Source: Aphelenchoides besseyi
Lineage: Eukaryota; Nematoda; Chromadorea; Rhabditida; Aphelenchoididae
Reading direction: 5' to 3'
DNA length: 64,000 nucleotides
NCBI GenBank assembly: GCA_024699855.1
Contig: JAMPIQ010000001.1
Span: forward strand, 7,812,001 to 7,876,000
Below, in pieces: positions 27,031 through 39,200 of the stretch. The notes beneath the pieces were generated by a model. The model did not search any database. It was not told the DNA's origin and saw nothing but the letters and a program-made list of their open reading frames with translations. The translations under genes and the position numbers were made by a program. Position 1 is the first letter of the stretch, and every line of letters begins with the position of its first letter.

Positions 27031-29061
27031 ATGTTTTCAATTGACCACAAGTGCGCGCCGTACGTGGAAAGCGACGAAGGGGAGGATTTCGATCAGTCTG
27101 AAGACTCCGATTCGAGCACCAGTGGTTCGCTTAGTCGTGGATCAACAAGTGGGGTCTCTACTATGACTTCGAAATTACACGAGGTTGAGTCGGGAAATAC
27201 GTTAAGTGAATTCTTTCGTACCGAAAATTCCGAGTCTGAAGTTGAGGACGAGGAATCAGAGAGCGAAAAAGAGGAGTCGAATAGCGATGAAGACGAAGGT
27301 CACGTTGAAGATGCTCCGAATTTGTCCATTGTAGCACAACCAATTGGTTCGATGTCATCGACTGATTCCTCTTCATATCAACCATTGAAACATCACTTGA
27401 GATCGATTTGCACGATTGGTACTGGGTATTTTGGAAGGGTATGTAGACGTCGTAGATATTAAGCCTTCGATGTTTAGGTTGAATTAGCAAAATGCAATGT
27501 CACCGGTAAATTCTATGCACTCAAATCAATTTATATCCCGGCGATCATCGAGAAGCGACAAGTTCAACATGTGCATAACGAAAAACGTATCTTGGAAAGA
27601 CTTAATCATCGATTTATTGTTAAGCTGTAAGTGATAGGAATCCTGATCTTTATTTGTTTGATTAATGTTTTTAGATATGACACGGCCAAAGACTCGCGTT
27701 GTTTATATATGATCATGGAATTTCTTGCTGGTGGTGAATTGTTTTCGTATTTTCGAATGTCTCACAGTCTGCCGAGTTATGTGGTCAAATTCTACGCTGC
27801 TCAGATTTTGTGTGCTTTCGAATACCTGCATTCGATGTCGATCGCTTTTCGGGATCTGAAGCCCGAGAACGTTCTTTTGGACAGAAATGGAAATTCGAAA
27901 TTGGTAGACTTTGGGTTCGCAAAAGAGATCCGAACAAAGTAAGTTTGTTTGTGTGGGAAAAGTAGAATGAAAAGCTTACTACTGATAAGCTATTACTTGT
28001 CAGTATTCTTTTTGGCTGTTTGCTAAAGTATCTGGAATGCACCGTAGGTGTTGGAAGGGAAATGACGTGAACGTAAATGCGGGTGGCCGATTAATCAAAG
28101 AAAAAACACAACAAGTGTTTTAATTCGAGTGTCCATGTGGCTCGTTGACCGTCAGCTGCTCGTCCGCCCACATCGTCCGCCAATTCAATGACGACAATCG
28201 GCGGCTGTTCATCCGAGAGAGAGTTCGAAATCTGTTTTTTCGACTATGTTGCCACCTTTACTTGGTCAGCAATACGAAATTTAAAACTGACAGCTGAATA
28301 GCCCGTCCAAATGTATCACATCAAAGCAACGTAAAATATTGTCAGATTCATGTGTTTTCGCGACGATCACTGAACTTCAAATCCTTTTTGTTAAGCAAAT
28401 GACAGACCATTGAAATTACGATATTGGCATCTTTAGAAAGTAGCAAAAGATAAAGAAACTATAAACTCGCTGATCTTTACAACAACATTTTTTTTCAGAT
28501 CATACACGATCTGTGGAACAACTTGCTATCTAGCTCCAGAATCGATGTCACGTGCCGGACACAACTGGATGGTCGATTTCTGGGCGTTGGGTATTTTAAT
28601 CTTCGAGTTGATTGCCGGCTTCACAGCTTTTCCCGGTGATACAATTGATGAAGTGCAGAGCCGAATCACCGAATACGAAGGGAAACCTGAGTTTCCACGA
28701 AAAACGTTTAGTCAAAATGCAAAGTAAATTTTCGAGTTTAGAATTATTCTATCCAATGATTTTAGAGATCTGATTATTGGTCTATTGACCGTTGACCCAA
28801 CTAAGCGTTTGGGTCACTCTTCAATTGAAGAGATCAAAACTCATCCATGGTTCGAGTCGATTTCCTTCGAGGAGATCATGTCTGGTGCCGCCAAAGTAAG
28901 TTATTCGAGATGAAATATTGTACGAAGAATGTAACGTATAGCCGCCGCTTTCTCCGACCCTTTATCGCGACGGTGATACAGGAAATTTTGACTCGTTTCA
29001 AGAAATGGAGAAACGACCAGCAGCCAAACAGCGCGATCTGGACCTCTTCGACGAGTGGTAG
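27031..29061 (+). CDS. Divergent PKA-like AGC protein kinase
   Basis: The N-terminus is about 120 residues of acidic and Ser-rich sequence (EVEDEESESEKEESNSDEDE). The kinase domain has a glycine loop GTGYFGRVELA, the VAIK-equivalent FYALKSI, a Glu helix HNEKRILERL, hinge MIMEFLAGGELFSYFR, catalytic loop SIAFRDLKPENVLLD and DFGFAKE. A roughly 560-base intron follows, then the activation segment SYTICGTTCYLAPESM, then WALGILIFELIAGFTAFPGD. Domain order and AGC hallmarks (ICGT, TKRLG then HPWF) place it near PKA/PRKX. HRD is FRD, and the TPEYLAPE of PKA is TTCYLAPE. The C-terminal tail ends DLFDEW instead of FxxF. Lys, Glu, catalytic Asp and DFG Asp are all present, so activity is expected. Confidence 0.85.
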
Positions 29062-29639
29062 TGGGCAGCAGAAGAATCCGCTTTCTATGAACACCAATGA
29101 TTTCAATTTCTGTTCGATCTCTTTTCGTTTTTGTCATCATGTGAAATAATAAATCAAAATTTAATGAACGTCATTTGCGCGCCATTTAACTGGGTGGTCT
29201 TATACAGTAAAAGCGTTCTCAACTGATACGTGTATTTCTCTCATCTTCCAGTTTGTTAGTGCAAAAGAGAACACACAATCTCCTTAAAAATAGGCGGAGA
29301 GTTTTAGGTTGTTCGGCCCAACGTCTGTAAAGGTGCGTCGTTTTTGCGCTCTTCGATGGCGTTTTATCAGCGCGAGAGTTTGAGGAAAGATGGCGCCGTT
29401 TGGGCGAAATTTTAAAACCACTACAAGTGGGAAACACGCTGCTGCGCTAATCACACGAAGCGGCGAAACTAAAACATTGATGGCCGCTTTCGTTTTCCAA
29501 TCAGTTGGTTCGTTCACTTTGCTCCATCACCTTCAACGAGTCATCACACAATTTGAGTGTTTTCTACTGTTCCAACAATTCAATAGTTTGGACGGTCACC
29601 ATTGAATTTGGCGGACATCTTGATTTTGTCACCTCGTGA
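29062..29639. other. Intergenic
   Basis: It contains an AATAAA-type signal just after the kinase stop. No exon was recognised. The promoter of the receptor gene is expected at the right end. Confidence 0.4.
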
Positions 29640-32184
29640 ATGGCCAGCCGTTTGTTTTCAATTCTCGTCCTTGTTCTGCTCACACACACAATAGAAGCAC
29701 AAGCTTCTACGACTTGTGCCAACGGGAAAGCATGGCGTTGCAGTGCGCATCAGATCTACGAATTGCCGGATATTGAGCGACGCAACGAGAACGAGAAACC
29801 GCGAGTTCACGCACCGCAGAACTTCTACGTTTCGTATTTGAATAAGGTACCTTCTGTTAGCTACGTTTGCTAATCGTGTTAAGCGTTTAGGTGAATCCGG
29901 CGAGCGGAGAAGTTTACATTTCGGTAAGAGCAGCAGAATGTTTTCATTTCATAACATTTACAGGCGCGAATCAAAATCGAATTATCGCAAAAATCGTTGG
30001 AAAACGCGACGTCTTTGATTCTTCAAATTATACCTCCCCAGAATACGACCTTAATGCCCGTGTTCTACGAAGCGCTCTTGGAACAACGGCGCTTCATTCC
30101 GTCAACATACACGGTAATTGATTGCTGTTTTGAGCCTCAACTGCTTTGTTTTTAGGTTGATTTTACGTTCACAGTTGAGAACCAGCTGGCCTATGATTAT
30201 AACTACACGATTAAGGTAAGTTCGAAATGATTCCTAGAAGACCACCGCTTTGATTCGACGCTTTCGCTTCGCTGATAAGGGCAATAAAAACAAAAACTTG
30301 TTCTTTATTTTTGTTTTGGCCGATTGATCCTCTTTATAGCTTTTTCAATGCAAGTATTTTTCAGTTCGATTTATTTCCAACTTATCTTCGAATTTTCGGT
30401 CAAACGAAACTGCTGATTCCAACATACCGTAAGATTTTTATACGATCGTTTTTTTAACTGATAACGAAAGTATTGAGTTCAATTTGTTGGATTTAGAGCT
30501 ACCACATATCGACTGCACATCACCTGAAGTCGAATCGATTAAACGACAACGCGAAACTTCTCGATGGACAACCACATTTCGCGAGTTCACATTCTTTCCC
30601 TATGAGTCATCGGCGAATATCTCATTCTATGCAGCTCCTCCAAAGTGGGAAAATCAAGTATACTAATCGAAATGACGTTTTCAGTTACTGCATTGACGCC
30701 TATGAAATACAATTGCGACACGATGGAGCGGTAATGTTAGAGACTTACGTCTTATATGCAGTATGCTAGCGATCGCGATCATCTCTTACGAAAACTTTCA
30801 GTCTGAGGTACAACAAGTAAGCGGCGTATTGGTTGGAACAATTAGTATTCCGAATTTTCAAAGTGGACTTCTTTATACGTAAAATCTTTCAAAGCGATTG
30901 ATCATCTGTCGATTGTTTCAGCGTTCAGATTGTTCCGTTCAGTACCCGACATCCCTGTGTTTGCAAGACCTCGTCAGCTTGTGGTTGTGTTGTCGTGCGA
31001 AGTGAGCCGTTTCTGTCGCCCAAACGCAAATCCGTTAACGAGCTTTCGTCAACTGGTCGTCCTCAACTATTGCCAATCAAAATTACGGACGATAATGAAA
31101 AGAGTTTAAACACACACACTTTGGCGTTTATCATCATCAGCTTTTGCGTTCTCTGTCTGACAATCGTGAGTATTGCTCTCGTTTTTCTTCTCTGTCGTAC
31201 AAACACGCGTTCGAGCTCACTGATTTTGCTCAAAACCACCAACACTGTCGACAAGTCTCTACTAAGTACTGCAAACGACGAAGCTTATTCAACGACCGTT
31301 TTGTTCATTAACGCGGACCCGATGAAACGCAAACTCATTTCTTTATTAGCTCGTTTGGCTGAGCAAAATAGAAACAAACTGATGGTTTTGGACGTGGAAC
31401 GTGATAGCGCAAATGTCGAAGGAAACTTGCAACTTTGGTGTCACGATGTTTTGCTTCGTTCTGATAAGGTAACTATAAGTAATGAACAAAGAAACAATCC
31501 AATTTGCAGATTGTTTTCTTTCACAGTAATCGCGCTGCCACACTTTTATCTTCGACTTATAAGCCTTCAATGGTCGATATATACGATACAGTTTTCCGAA
31601 AGTTGATGAGTTTTATTAATTTTACTGATCATCGTATTGTAAGTTCTTCCCACAAATGCTTGTTCTCATTGTTTCGATTTCAGATACACGCCTGTTGGGA
31701 CAGCAATCCGGTGAATGTGTTTGGACATGTCGAAACAAAATATTCAATTCCCTCGTTTCTCCATTCGTTTCTCAGTTCTTTGGGTGCTTTACAACCAAGT
31801 TACGAACAAAGATTGGAATTTGAGGTTCGTAAAGTTTATTAGTGCTATTGATAGCCAATTTTACAATCTGAACCGTAAATTTTCGACCTCGAGAATCACG
31901 AGTTTATTATTGTAATCACAAATTTGCAGAATCTTTACAACCAAACCATGGAAGCAACGGAAAGAATTGTCAAACGTCCGTTAGTCATAAAACCACTGAC
32001 ATTCAATGTGCAAAAAACAACCCTGAGTAGTGAAGAAGACATAACGATTGGAGAATGTATAAATGAAGAAACAGCGGACAGTGGAATGCTGGCCACAATC
32101 AACGAACTGGAATCTCGAAAACTACTCAGCGATCCGGAAACTCGAAGCATCGACCGAAGTGAAGATTCGGGATTTGTGATTTGA
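29640..32184 (+). CDS. IL-17-receptor-like transmembrane protein with SEFIR domain
   Basis: The signal peptide is MASRLFSILVLVLLTHTIEA. A roughly 330-residue ectodomain follows with several Cys (CKTSSACGCVVV before the membrane), N-glycosylation sequons (NYT, NIS) and fibronectin-like stretches. One transmembrane helix LAFIIISFCVLCLTIVSIAL lies at about 31121-31195. The cytoplasmic part starts a SEFIR fold near 31295: TTVLFINADPMKRKLISLLA, KLMVLDVERDS, LWCHDVLLRSDKIVFFHS, YDTVFRKLMSFIN, FLHSFLSSLGAL. The order of strands and helices and the W-x-x-D-x-L-x-x-S-DKI pattern match the SEFIR domain that binds Act1 in IL-17 signalling. Worms have two such receptors, ilcr-1 and ilcr-2, and I cannot say which this is. 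An acidic Ser-rich tail of about 90 residues ends EDSGFVI. Confidence 0.8.
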
Positions 32185-32374
32185 CTAACAACCTTGAGCT
32201 TTTGCTGTCTTTCCATCACTTCTGTGATGATTTGTCTTCTTGTGGTCGACTGCTTGAGGCACGTGATGCGGCTCTGGAGCATGCCGAAACCATGCTTCTG
32301 CATGTCTGTAGTCTCACATCCATTTCGGCAATCAGTCGTTTCAACTCGGTGGTCTCATGCTGAAATAACTTAAT

Positions 32375-32699
32375 GCTTTTGTTCGCTAAAATCTCTGAAT
32401 TTCATTCGGGTATTTTTCATATTGAAATTTTTGTATTTTGTTGTTCAACTAATAACCATAAAAGTCATCCTAATACATTGCGGAGAGCTGTCGGCAACCT
32501 CAACGGCGCCTGATTGTTGCGATTTTTCGCTTATCAGTATAAGACATACCGTTTTTGCGTTCCGCTTGAAGTACCTAAATGGACTGTAAAACCGAATAAC
32601 AAACAAACGCACATATACGGAACGAGTCCTCTCGGAGCTCCTCGTGGTGTCTTGCCGATTTCGAAAAACGTCCAACGACGCGTACCGGCGTATTGTTGA
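32375..32699 (+). CDS. Possible small two-exon gene
   Basis: An ATG at 32375 opens a frame that joins in phase through a 49-base GT-AG intron (about 32490-32538) to an exon with coding-like composition: YKTYRFCVPLEVPKWTVK, then IYGTSPLGAPRGVLPISKN and a stop after RVPAYC. No family is recognised. It sits between the convergent receptor and channel genes, where coding sequence is not otherwise expected. The splice join rests only on consensus. Confidence 0.3.
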
Positions 32700-32776
32700 A
32701 TCAAAGCCGAAGAATGAGGAGAAACAGCACGTGAGTTAGTTGCATCTATAAACAAGCGTTAAAGAATACTGTAATG

Positions 32777-35409
32777 TTAAAAGAAACCGATTGGTGCAGA
32801 TTGAACAGAAGCACCACCGTATGTTGTGTTTGTCGTATTCGAAAAAGTTGTGTTCCGACGTTCACTTTTCCGATTCGGCAAATAACGTCGAGTATACGTA
32901 GAGGAGCTTGAAGACGAAAGGAAAGACGGTGATGAAGAGGATCCTTCGTGCAAGACAACGCGAACTCGTTTTGCTGATGAATTTGAAGAAGCAGAAGTTG
33001 ATGAAGTAGTCGGGTTCGGTGAATGTTCGACTGCAACGTCACTTTCACTCGTCGAAGTTCGTAGTTCGTCCAGTTCTTGTACATAGTTTAATGTGTGCAA
33101 CGAGTGAATGTATTGCTCGGTTTGTGTTGCTTTTGATGTCTACAACAGTATATTTCAAGGTAAGAAAATTTGATTGTTAGTCACTTGTTGGAGACGATTA
33201 CGAAACTCGTGCAAAAGAACTTCACGTCTTCGTTTGGCAAACGGAAATATTTTCCAGAAATTGAATTCGGCCAGCAGTTTACGTTGTTGTTGTTCTTGTT
33301 GTATTACTGTAACACATGATAAGACAGAAGAGCAAACAAAAAACGGAAGTTGTTCGTTGCAAACTCACTTTCACGTTGCGGTCGATTGCGTTTTTGACGT
33401 CGTTTCCACATTTTCCACAAATCGAATACGGTCAATTTGGGTTTGAGATCAGGACCAGAAATCCCGGCAGCTTGACCTCCGTATTCTTCAATCATTGAGA
33501 TCAGCAGCTCTTCGAATATCTCTTCCAACTTCTACAATTATCATAACCACATCAATTTGATCAACAGTCATGTTACCAGTTGAATAACATTAACGCACAT
33601 ACTGACCAACGATAATCCAATGATAATGAAACCAAAAATGAGAAACATGTCTAAATGATAATTGAATAGTGCAACTGGTTTCTGTGTACCTTCCGATCGA
33701 CTTGGAGTCACATCGCCAAATCCGATGGTTGTGAGAGAACAAAAGAAGAAGTAGAAGCTCTTAAAGTAGTCCCAATCGTCTTCAAATTGCAGAAATATTG
33801 CTGCACACAAAAACATCCAACCAAATGCAACACCAACCGCCAACAATACGGGCATTCCAGATTCGTTTTTCATTTTTCCTTTCAACTTTTCAGCGTCCTT
33901 AACGCAGCTCACCGACTCCATGATCCTGCGAAACACTTGTATTTCAATGCAACGCTTGACTAACCAAATCAAATGATTCCAAACATATTCAAGCCCTAAA
34001 CTCTCGAGAATTACTATTCCGACTTTTCTCGTTGATTTAACTAACCCAACAAAAAGAAATGACCCAACTTGTGAAGAATCATTAGCATCTGAAAAGGAAT
34101 ACGGTTAATATACACAGTTGATATCTGACTAATGGAATTCCAACTATGGCGTAAAGCATTGCGGCCAAGCGCCCAAGTCGAGATTTTGGCGTGATATTTC
34201 CATAGCCAATAGTGGAATAGCTAAATACAGGTCAAAATATGAACCGTAAAAAGTTAACGGAATGCGGTGCACAAAAAAATAAAATCATTACGTAAAACTT
34301 ACGTGGCTACTAAAAAACAATTGAGTAATCAAAGGGCTTTAGATGGCTGACAAACCTGCAAGCATCATTGAGTTCCAAAATGTAAAAGAAGGCATTAGAA
34401 TGTGTTGTAAACCAGTGAAACGATTGAATTCCTCTAGACTCTTTTTCAATCGAACATTCACGACTTCGGGCTCCAACAGTTCGATTCCGATCTCCCAACA
34501 TCGATTAGAAAGCTAAATTTCTGTTAAAATATAGAAATATTGGAGTAGACGACTTGTTGTGTGTAATTCTTGAGCACCACAATTCGACCAAAATTCGAAC
34601 CAAAATGCGTTTTCCAAAGTCGTTCCGGATTGTTCGGATGAAGTAGCGCTGCTTTGTACGATTCCTGGTCATTTAGATTATATACTACGAGTATGTACCA
34701 ATAAACCGCCTAAACCTTAGCTAATGATCTCAACGTTCTATTTCATTCGACAACCTTATTCAGTCGATTCATAGCAAATGGACGGTAGCGGCGCAGTTCA
34801 CGTAATCGACTCTCAGTTTCGGGGTATGTCGAAAAGATATGTCTGGCTCGGTGTTGAATCTTTTGTATTTCGTGCATCAACGTCGACTCTTCTCTTTCAA
34901 TGTACTCTTTCTTTTGCTGTAAAATCAATCTCTCTTCCGGTCCCTCAATTGAATCTAAACAAAACGTTGATTGAATTAAAGAGACCAAAAATTTACAGAA
35001 AATGAAGCCTCCAAGAAACGAGTAAATGACCTAAAACTTGTGAAGTTCATATTACTGTCTCAACTTACCAAAATACAAATCGGTAGTAAGTAATGAAGAC
35101 GCGACTTTTCGTAGAATACCTAAAAGAACTTCACTGAGATTGTTTGTTGTTTGCTTGCCTGTAGATTTCGGAAACACGAACGAGAAGACGATTTACTGCT
35201 GGAAACATCTGAGGTCAAACCGATAACGATATTACTGGTTTTGTGCCGACGAATTGCTGTTGTCAACTCATGTTCAGTAAAACTCTAAATAGAACGTTCG
35301 TATCAACGAACAGTTGCATCGAATTCTGTGTACTCACATGTTCAAGAGACGATGCTGAGGAAATAAGAGACGCTTGGCGATGATGATTGGCAAGTTGATT
35401 TCCAAACAT
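32777..35409 (-). CDS. twk: Two-pore-domain potassium channel (TWK/K2P)
   Basis: This is a background potassium leak channel. The start is MFGNQLANHHRQASLISSAS, then a cytosolic leader. TM1 is LHYLLPICILVIYSFLGGFI. A long extracellular helical cap follows, with LRELRRYRPFAMNRLNKVVE. Pore 1 is YSTIGYGNITPKS (about 34180-34220), then M2 LAAMLYAIVGIPL. M3 is VAFGWMFLCAAIFLQFEDDW. Pore 2 is TTIGFGDVTPSRS (about 33705-33740), and M4 is LIFGFIIIGLSLVSMCVNVI. A long cytosolic tail of about 250 residues is basic, then Ser-rich (SSSPSFLSSSSSSTYTRRYL). GYG and GFG filters are intact. The numbered twk symbol cannot be assigned. Confidence 0.9.
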
Positions 35410-36138
35410 TAACCGTTAGTTAACCGATTCAACAGCCGTTAGCATCGTTGCGTAGATTTTCACATGAAATTCGTTTGCTTATAATCAGAAATAACAGCAA
35501 TGAGACAGTTTGTCGCGTGTCTTTCCATCGGATAAATGGAATGGTTCAGGAAGAAAGATAACCAAATTAAAGGGATAATGAAACAAAATTCGAGCGGATA
35601 GGATAAGTGGGCTCTTCCACATTCCGTTAATCAAAAACGATAACGTTGAAGACGGTCGACATCGTGAACAAGTTGAAATTCTTGTACTAACCTCTTCTTT
35701 AATTCGATTGTTAAGATTCTTGGACTTATGTTTCGTTGTCTTTTGACTGTTGGTCAACCAATTTGTCAACAAGTGTTTGAGTCAAGCGCTTCTAGAAGCT
35801 TTAAAATGAGTTGTGAACTCTGTACGTTTTCTATTAGAAATAAACGTCTGTTACCGTCGGTTTATTGTTCCATGAACGATCTCTTGTTTTCGAAACGATC
35901 TTCCCTGATTCTTGGTCTTGCGTGGTTCTCCTACGGTACGTAGGTCTTCGTGAAAGTTGAGGCTCGTCAGTGGAAAAGCGCTTTTTGGTTCGAAATTTTC
36001 GTCTTCATTTCGTTTTTGAGTTTTAACTTTTGCTTTTTTCTTTCATTTAAAAATCCAAATATTTGTGTTCGTATTTGCAAACCTTTAGCGAGCATTCGAA
36101 CCTAATTTTCTTTAAAATTTTTCCGTTTAGGTTCGACC
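35410..36138. other. Intergenic and RPL13A 5' region
   Basis: An open plus frame at 35728-35943 has no domain support. Just before the RPL13A ATG a typical acceptor (ttccgtttag, 36121-36130) suggests an intron in the 5' UTR or a trans-splice site. Confidence 0.4.
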
Positions 36139-36843
36139 ATGAGCTTTTCAAGCAAACCGATCATCATCGATGGCAAAGGCCACATTCTTGGACGCTTGGC
36201 GTCGACCGTCGCCAAGCAATTGCTGTTGGGACAAAAGATCATCGTCGTTCGTTGTGAAGAGATCAACATTGCCGGTAACTTCCACCGCTCGAAATTGAAG
36301 TAAACGAATGAAAATTCGAGTTTTGATTTTACGATCTTCATTTCAGATACTTGTCGTTCTTGCGCAAACGTTGTAACGTGAAGCCCGCTCGTGGACCTTT
36401 CCACAAACGTGCTCCGTGCAAAATCTTCTACCGCACCGTTCGTGGTATGGTGCCGCACAAGACCGCTCGTGGAATGCAGGCGTTGAAGAACCTGAAGACT
36501 TTCGATGGTATTCCACAACCCTACGATGTGAAACAACGTATGGTCCTCCCGACTGCTCTTCGTCACGTCGCATTGAAACCACGTCGCAAGTTCTGTTCAG
36601 GTTTGTTGATCGATTTATCGTCGAATTTATTTTTTCGTGTGTTTAGTTGGTCGCTTGTCCCACGAAGTCGGATGGCAATACAAGGGCGTTGTCGAGAAAT
36701 TGGAAGAAAAGCGAAAGATCCGAAGTGCAGCGTTCTACGAGAAGAAGAAAGCCGAACAAAAATTGAAGGCCAAAGCCACGGTCAACGTTGCCGGTAAGAT
36801 CGACAAGTTGACTGCCATTTTGAAGAAATACGGTCACGCCTAA
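36139..36843 (+). CDS. rpl-16: 60S ribosomal protein L13a (uL13)
   Basis: This is a large-subunit cytosolic ribosomal protein. The start [20 protein letters not shown] has the [13 protein letters not shown] core. It is followed by [57 protein letters not shown] and [20 protein letters not shown]. The C-terminus is basic ([11 protein letters not shown]). Full length is about 200 residues with no breaks. Two introns of about 40 bases are present. In vertebrates this gene hosts snoRNAs, but the introns here look too short for that. It is 135 bases upstream of ELP6 on the same strand. Confidence 0.95.
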
Positions 36844-36978
36844 TTGTGTTCGAGTTTGTTGTTTTGTTATAAACTCCTTAAATGTTATTAAAAGATTGTT
36901 GAGATCTATGCGGTCATTTATCCGGAACAAATATGTTAATCAAATGAATGCACGAGATAAGAGAATAAGATTTAAGAA

Positions 36979-37750
36979 ATGCCTACGTTTCCAAAACTAA
37001 CGGAACGAAACATTGAAATTGGAATGATCGTAGTTGAACCTGGACTTCATGCCGACTTCGTTTTTCTGAATGTAGCTGCTGATTTCCTGAAAGTTGGAAG
37101 ACCAGTAGTTTACGTTTCCGCGATGCGGATTCTTGAGAGTGTTCGGTTAGTTGTAAGCGTCTTAAGCAATTACGATTTCATAGAGTTGCGTGCAACAAGA
37201 TGTCAGTTCGTTTAACTCCCGCTTTTCAATTCGTAGCCGTTGGTGAGCTTTTGAACGAGAACTTGTGCTGCTATCGTTCAAATCTTCGACAACAACTACT
37301 TCAGGTTTGATAAGCTCATTGGCAAACTTACCGAGGTTTTAGAGAATTCAAGAGCAGTTAAATGGACTTGAAAGCGGAATGCTTCTTGTTATCGATGATC
37401 TGTCGAGCGTCTGTAATGGTGATCTGAACGAAGAGCTTAAGTTGTTGAGTCAACTACGATCATTAATTAACGACCAATCGACGTTGCTGTTCGGTACGAC
37501 GCGAGATCCATCTTCGTTTGGTCTTCATTGTTCGTTCAAGACGTCGATCAAAGTAGTTGGATCCGGGTTTGGCAAAAAGGTTACTGGAGAGGTAAAAGCA
37601 AACATTCTATTACTGACTTTACATTATTCACAGATTCAAATCGAGGAAACTGATGATTTTGCCTTAACTCCTGTGATCTCAACTTTTCATTATCTTGCCG
37701 GCGAACGTTCAGCTCAATTTTTCTACCCTGGGACTGTTGATGTTTTGTGA
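36979..37750 (+). CDS. elpc-6: Elongator complex protein 6
   Basis: This is a subunit of the Elp4-5-6 ring of Elongator, needed for wobble uridine modification in tRNA. It has a RecA-like fold without ATPase motifs. The start is MPTFPKLTERNIEIGMIVVE. A strand-helix unit FVFLNVAADFLKVGRPVVYV is followed by FVAVGELLNENLCCY, the central MLLVIDDLSSVCNGDLNEEL and FGTTRDPSSFGLHCSFKTSI. It ends with the family C-terminus STFHYLAGERSAQFFYPGTV, which aligns with the F-x-Y...F-F-x-x-G ending of animal ELP6. Three short introns are present. The C-terminal match is the strongest evidence, and the remaining parts fit by position. Confidence 0.75.
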
Positions 37751-38039
37751 TCTACGGGTTTATGTCCGGTGGTTATTCAAAAAGTTGTTGTATAAATTGA
37801 TTGTTAAATGAGACTAAATATTACATCATTCGACCGCTCAGATGGCTGTGAAAAGCGATTTGTATTGAAATAGAGAATCACTTTACGTGATCTGACGTTT
37901 CCATCTGCTGCTCGTGAAAACCGCATCAAATGTCTGCCCAAAGTTTGTTTACTTCTGGTGTCGAAAATCGAGATATAAAATGGACATTGAAGACCAGCTG
38001 CTTGCAAGTGAAAAGTCGTACTGAAAATCTCTGAAACAA

Positions 38040-38705
38040 ATGAAGTTTTTTTTCTGTCTGCTTTTGCTCACTGGGTAAGTTAAAAGACCTTCGTTTGCAT
38101 AGGAATATCTGAACGTGTAATTGATTTGCAGGTTTGTTAGTTCGGCTTCTATTCCCGGTTCCTTCTTGGCACAATGGGACTTGCACCGTAGCGAAAATTT
38201 CGATGAATACCTTTCGGCTCGAGGTGAACGTCAGAAGAATTCGTGCAATTGAACAGGATTTTAGGAGTGAATTGGATTTTAAGAAAACTTATTTCTTTGT
38301 CTTCGGTTTCTAAACGTTTTGAAAAGGGCACTGAACCGGATTCGTACAACTACCACTCGAACAGCACGAAAGAGAATGTCGCCTACAACAACTGGAAACT
38401 GAACGTCGAATTCGAGGGCAAAGGATTTGATGGTTCTGATCATAAGGTAAATGAGCGAATGTCAAACAGCGATTACTAATCCTTGACTAAGATTAAGTTC
38501 GAGATGCCCGACTCGAATACGCTCACCGAGAAGCACGTTCGACTGAACAACCCCGATGACAAGGGTGTTTACTACAAATACACGATTGAAAATGGCGAAT
38601 TAGTTTTGGTTATTCTGCTCATCATTTCCTGTTTTTACTTTATTGTTTTAGACTTTGGAAGACAACGGTGTTACGGCCCGACGCTTTTTCCGTCGTGTTG
38701 TTTAA
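38040..38705 (+). CDS. lbp: Secreted fatty-acid-binding protein (lipocalin-like)
   Basis: The signal peptide MKFFFCLLLLTGFVSSAS precedes IPGSFLAQWDLHRSENFDEY and the helical cap GVNWILRKLISLSSV. Beta strands follow (NYHSNSTKENVAYNNWKLNV, FEGKGFDGSDHKIKFEM, KGVYYKYTIENGEL) and the end is ARRFFRRVV. The FABP order and the Arg-x-Phe-x-Arg-type end match extracellular nematode FABPs such as LBP-1. It would carry fatty acids in body or egg fluid. Four short introns are present. It is the first of a head-to-tail pair with a related gene. Confidence 0.85.
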
Positions 38706-39200
38706 TTGACAAGAAACGAGTAGCGATGTCAAACGGATGTTCTTTGCTTTCTGTTCAGATACTTTGTATTGAAGTTTCCGTATTAAATAAAATAGCTTTT
38801 AAAAATCGAAGTCTTCAATAATACTCTTGCTCAAAGCATTAGAGAAATGCATGACGGAGGACTGTAGTTCTTACATTATCAGATTTATCTTCGGCAAACT
38901 TTTGAGGACTAATCGTAAACCAAACGGCATGTTATTGTTGTTTTCTCATTGCTAAGATTCGAATGGCGGCACCTTCGCTCTGCAATCTTCGGTCAATCAA
39001 ATGCGATCAACAATCATTCAGCCAACATTCGTGTCTTTTTGGTCCCATGATCGAACAGATTCGCCCCTCCTCTTTCTCTCGTTCATCGTAAACAATCCGA
39101 TTAATAGCGGGCAGTTTGGTCTCAATCGCGTTGTTCTGATCGACTTCGTTGGTCATCTTTCAGTTTATAGAGGTTTCAGTTAGTAACAAAGAAATACGAA

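Noticed and set aside
36301..36345. snoRNA in RPL13A introns, as in vertebrates
   Set aside because: Introns are about 40-45 bases, too short for a box C/D snoRNA, and no C/D boxes were seen.
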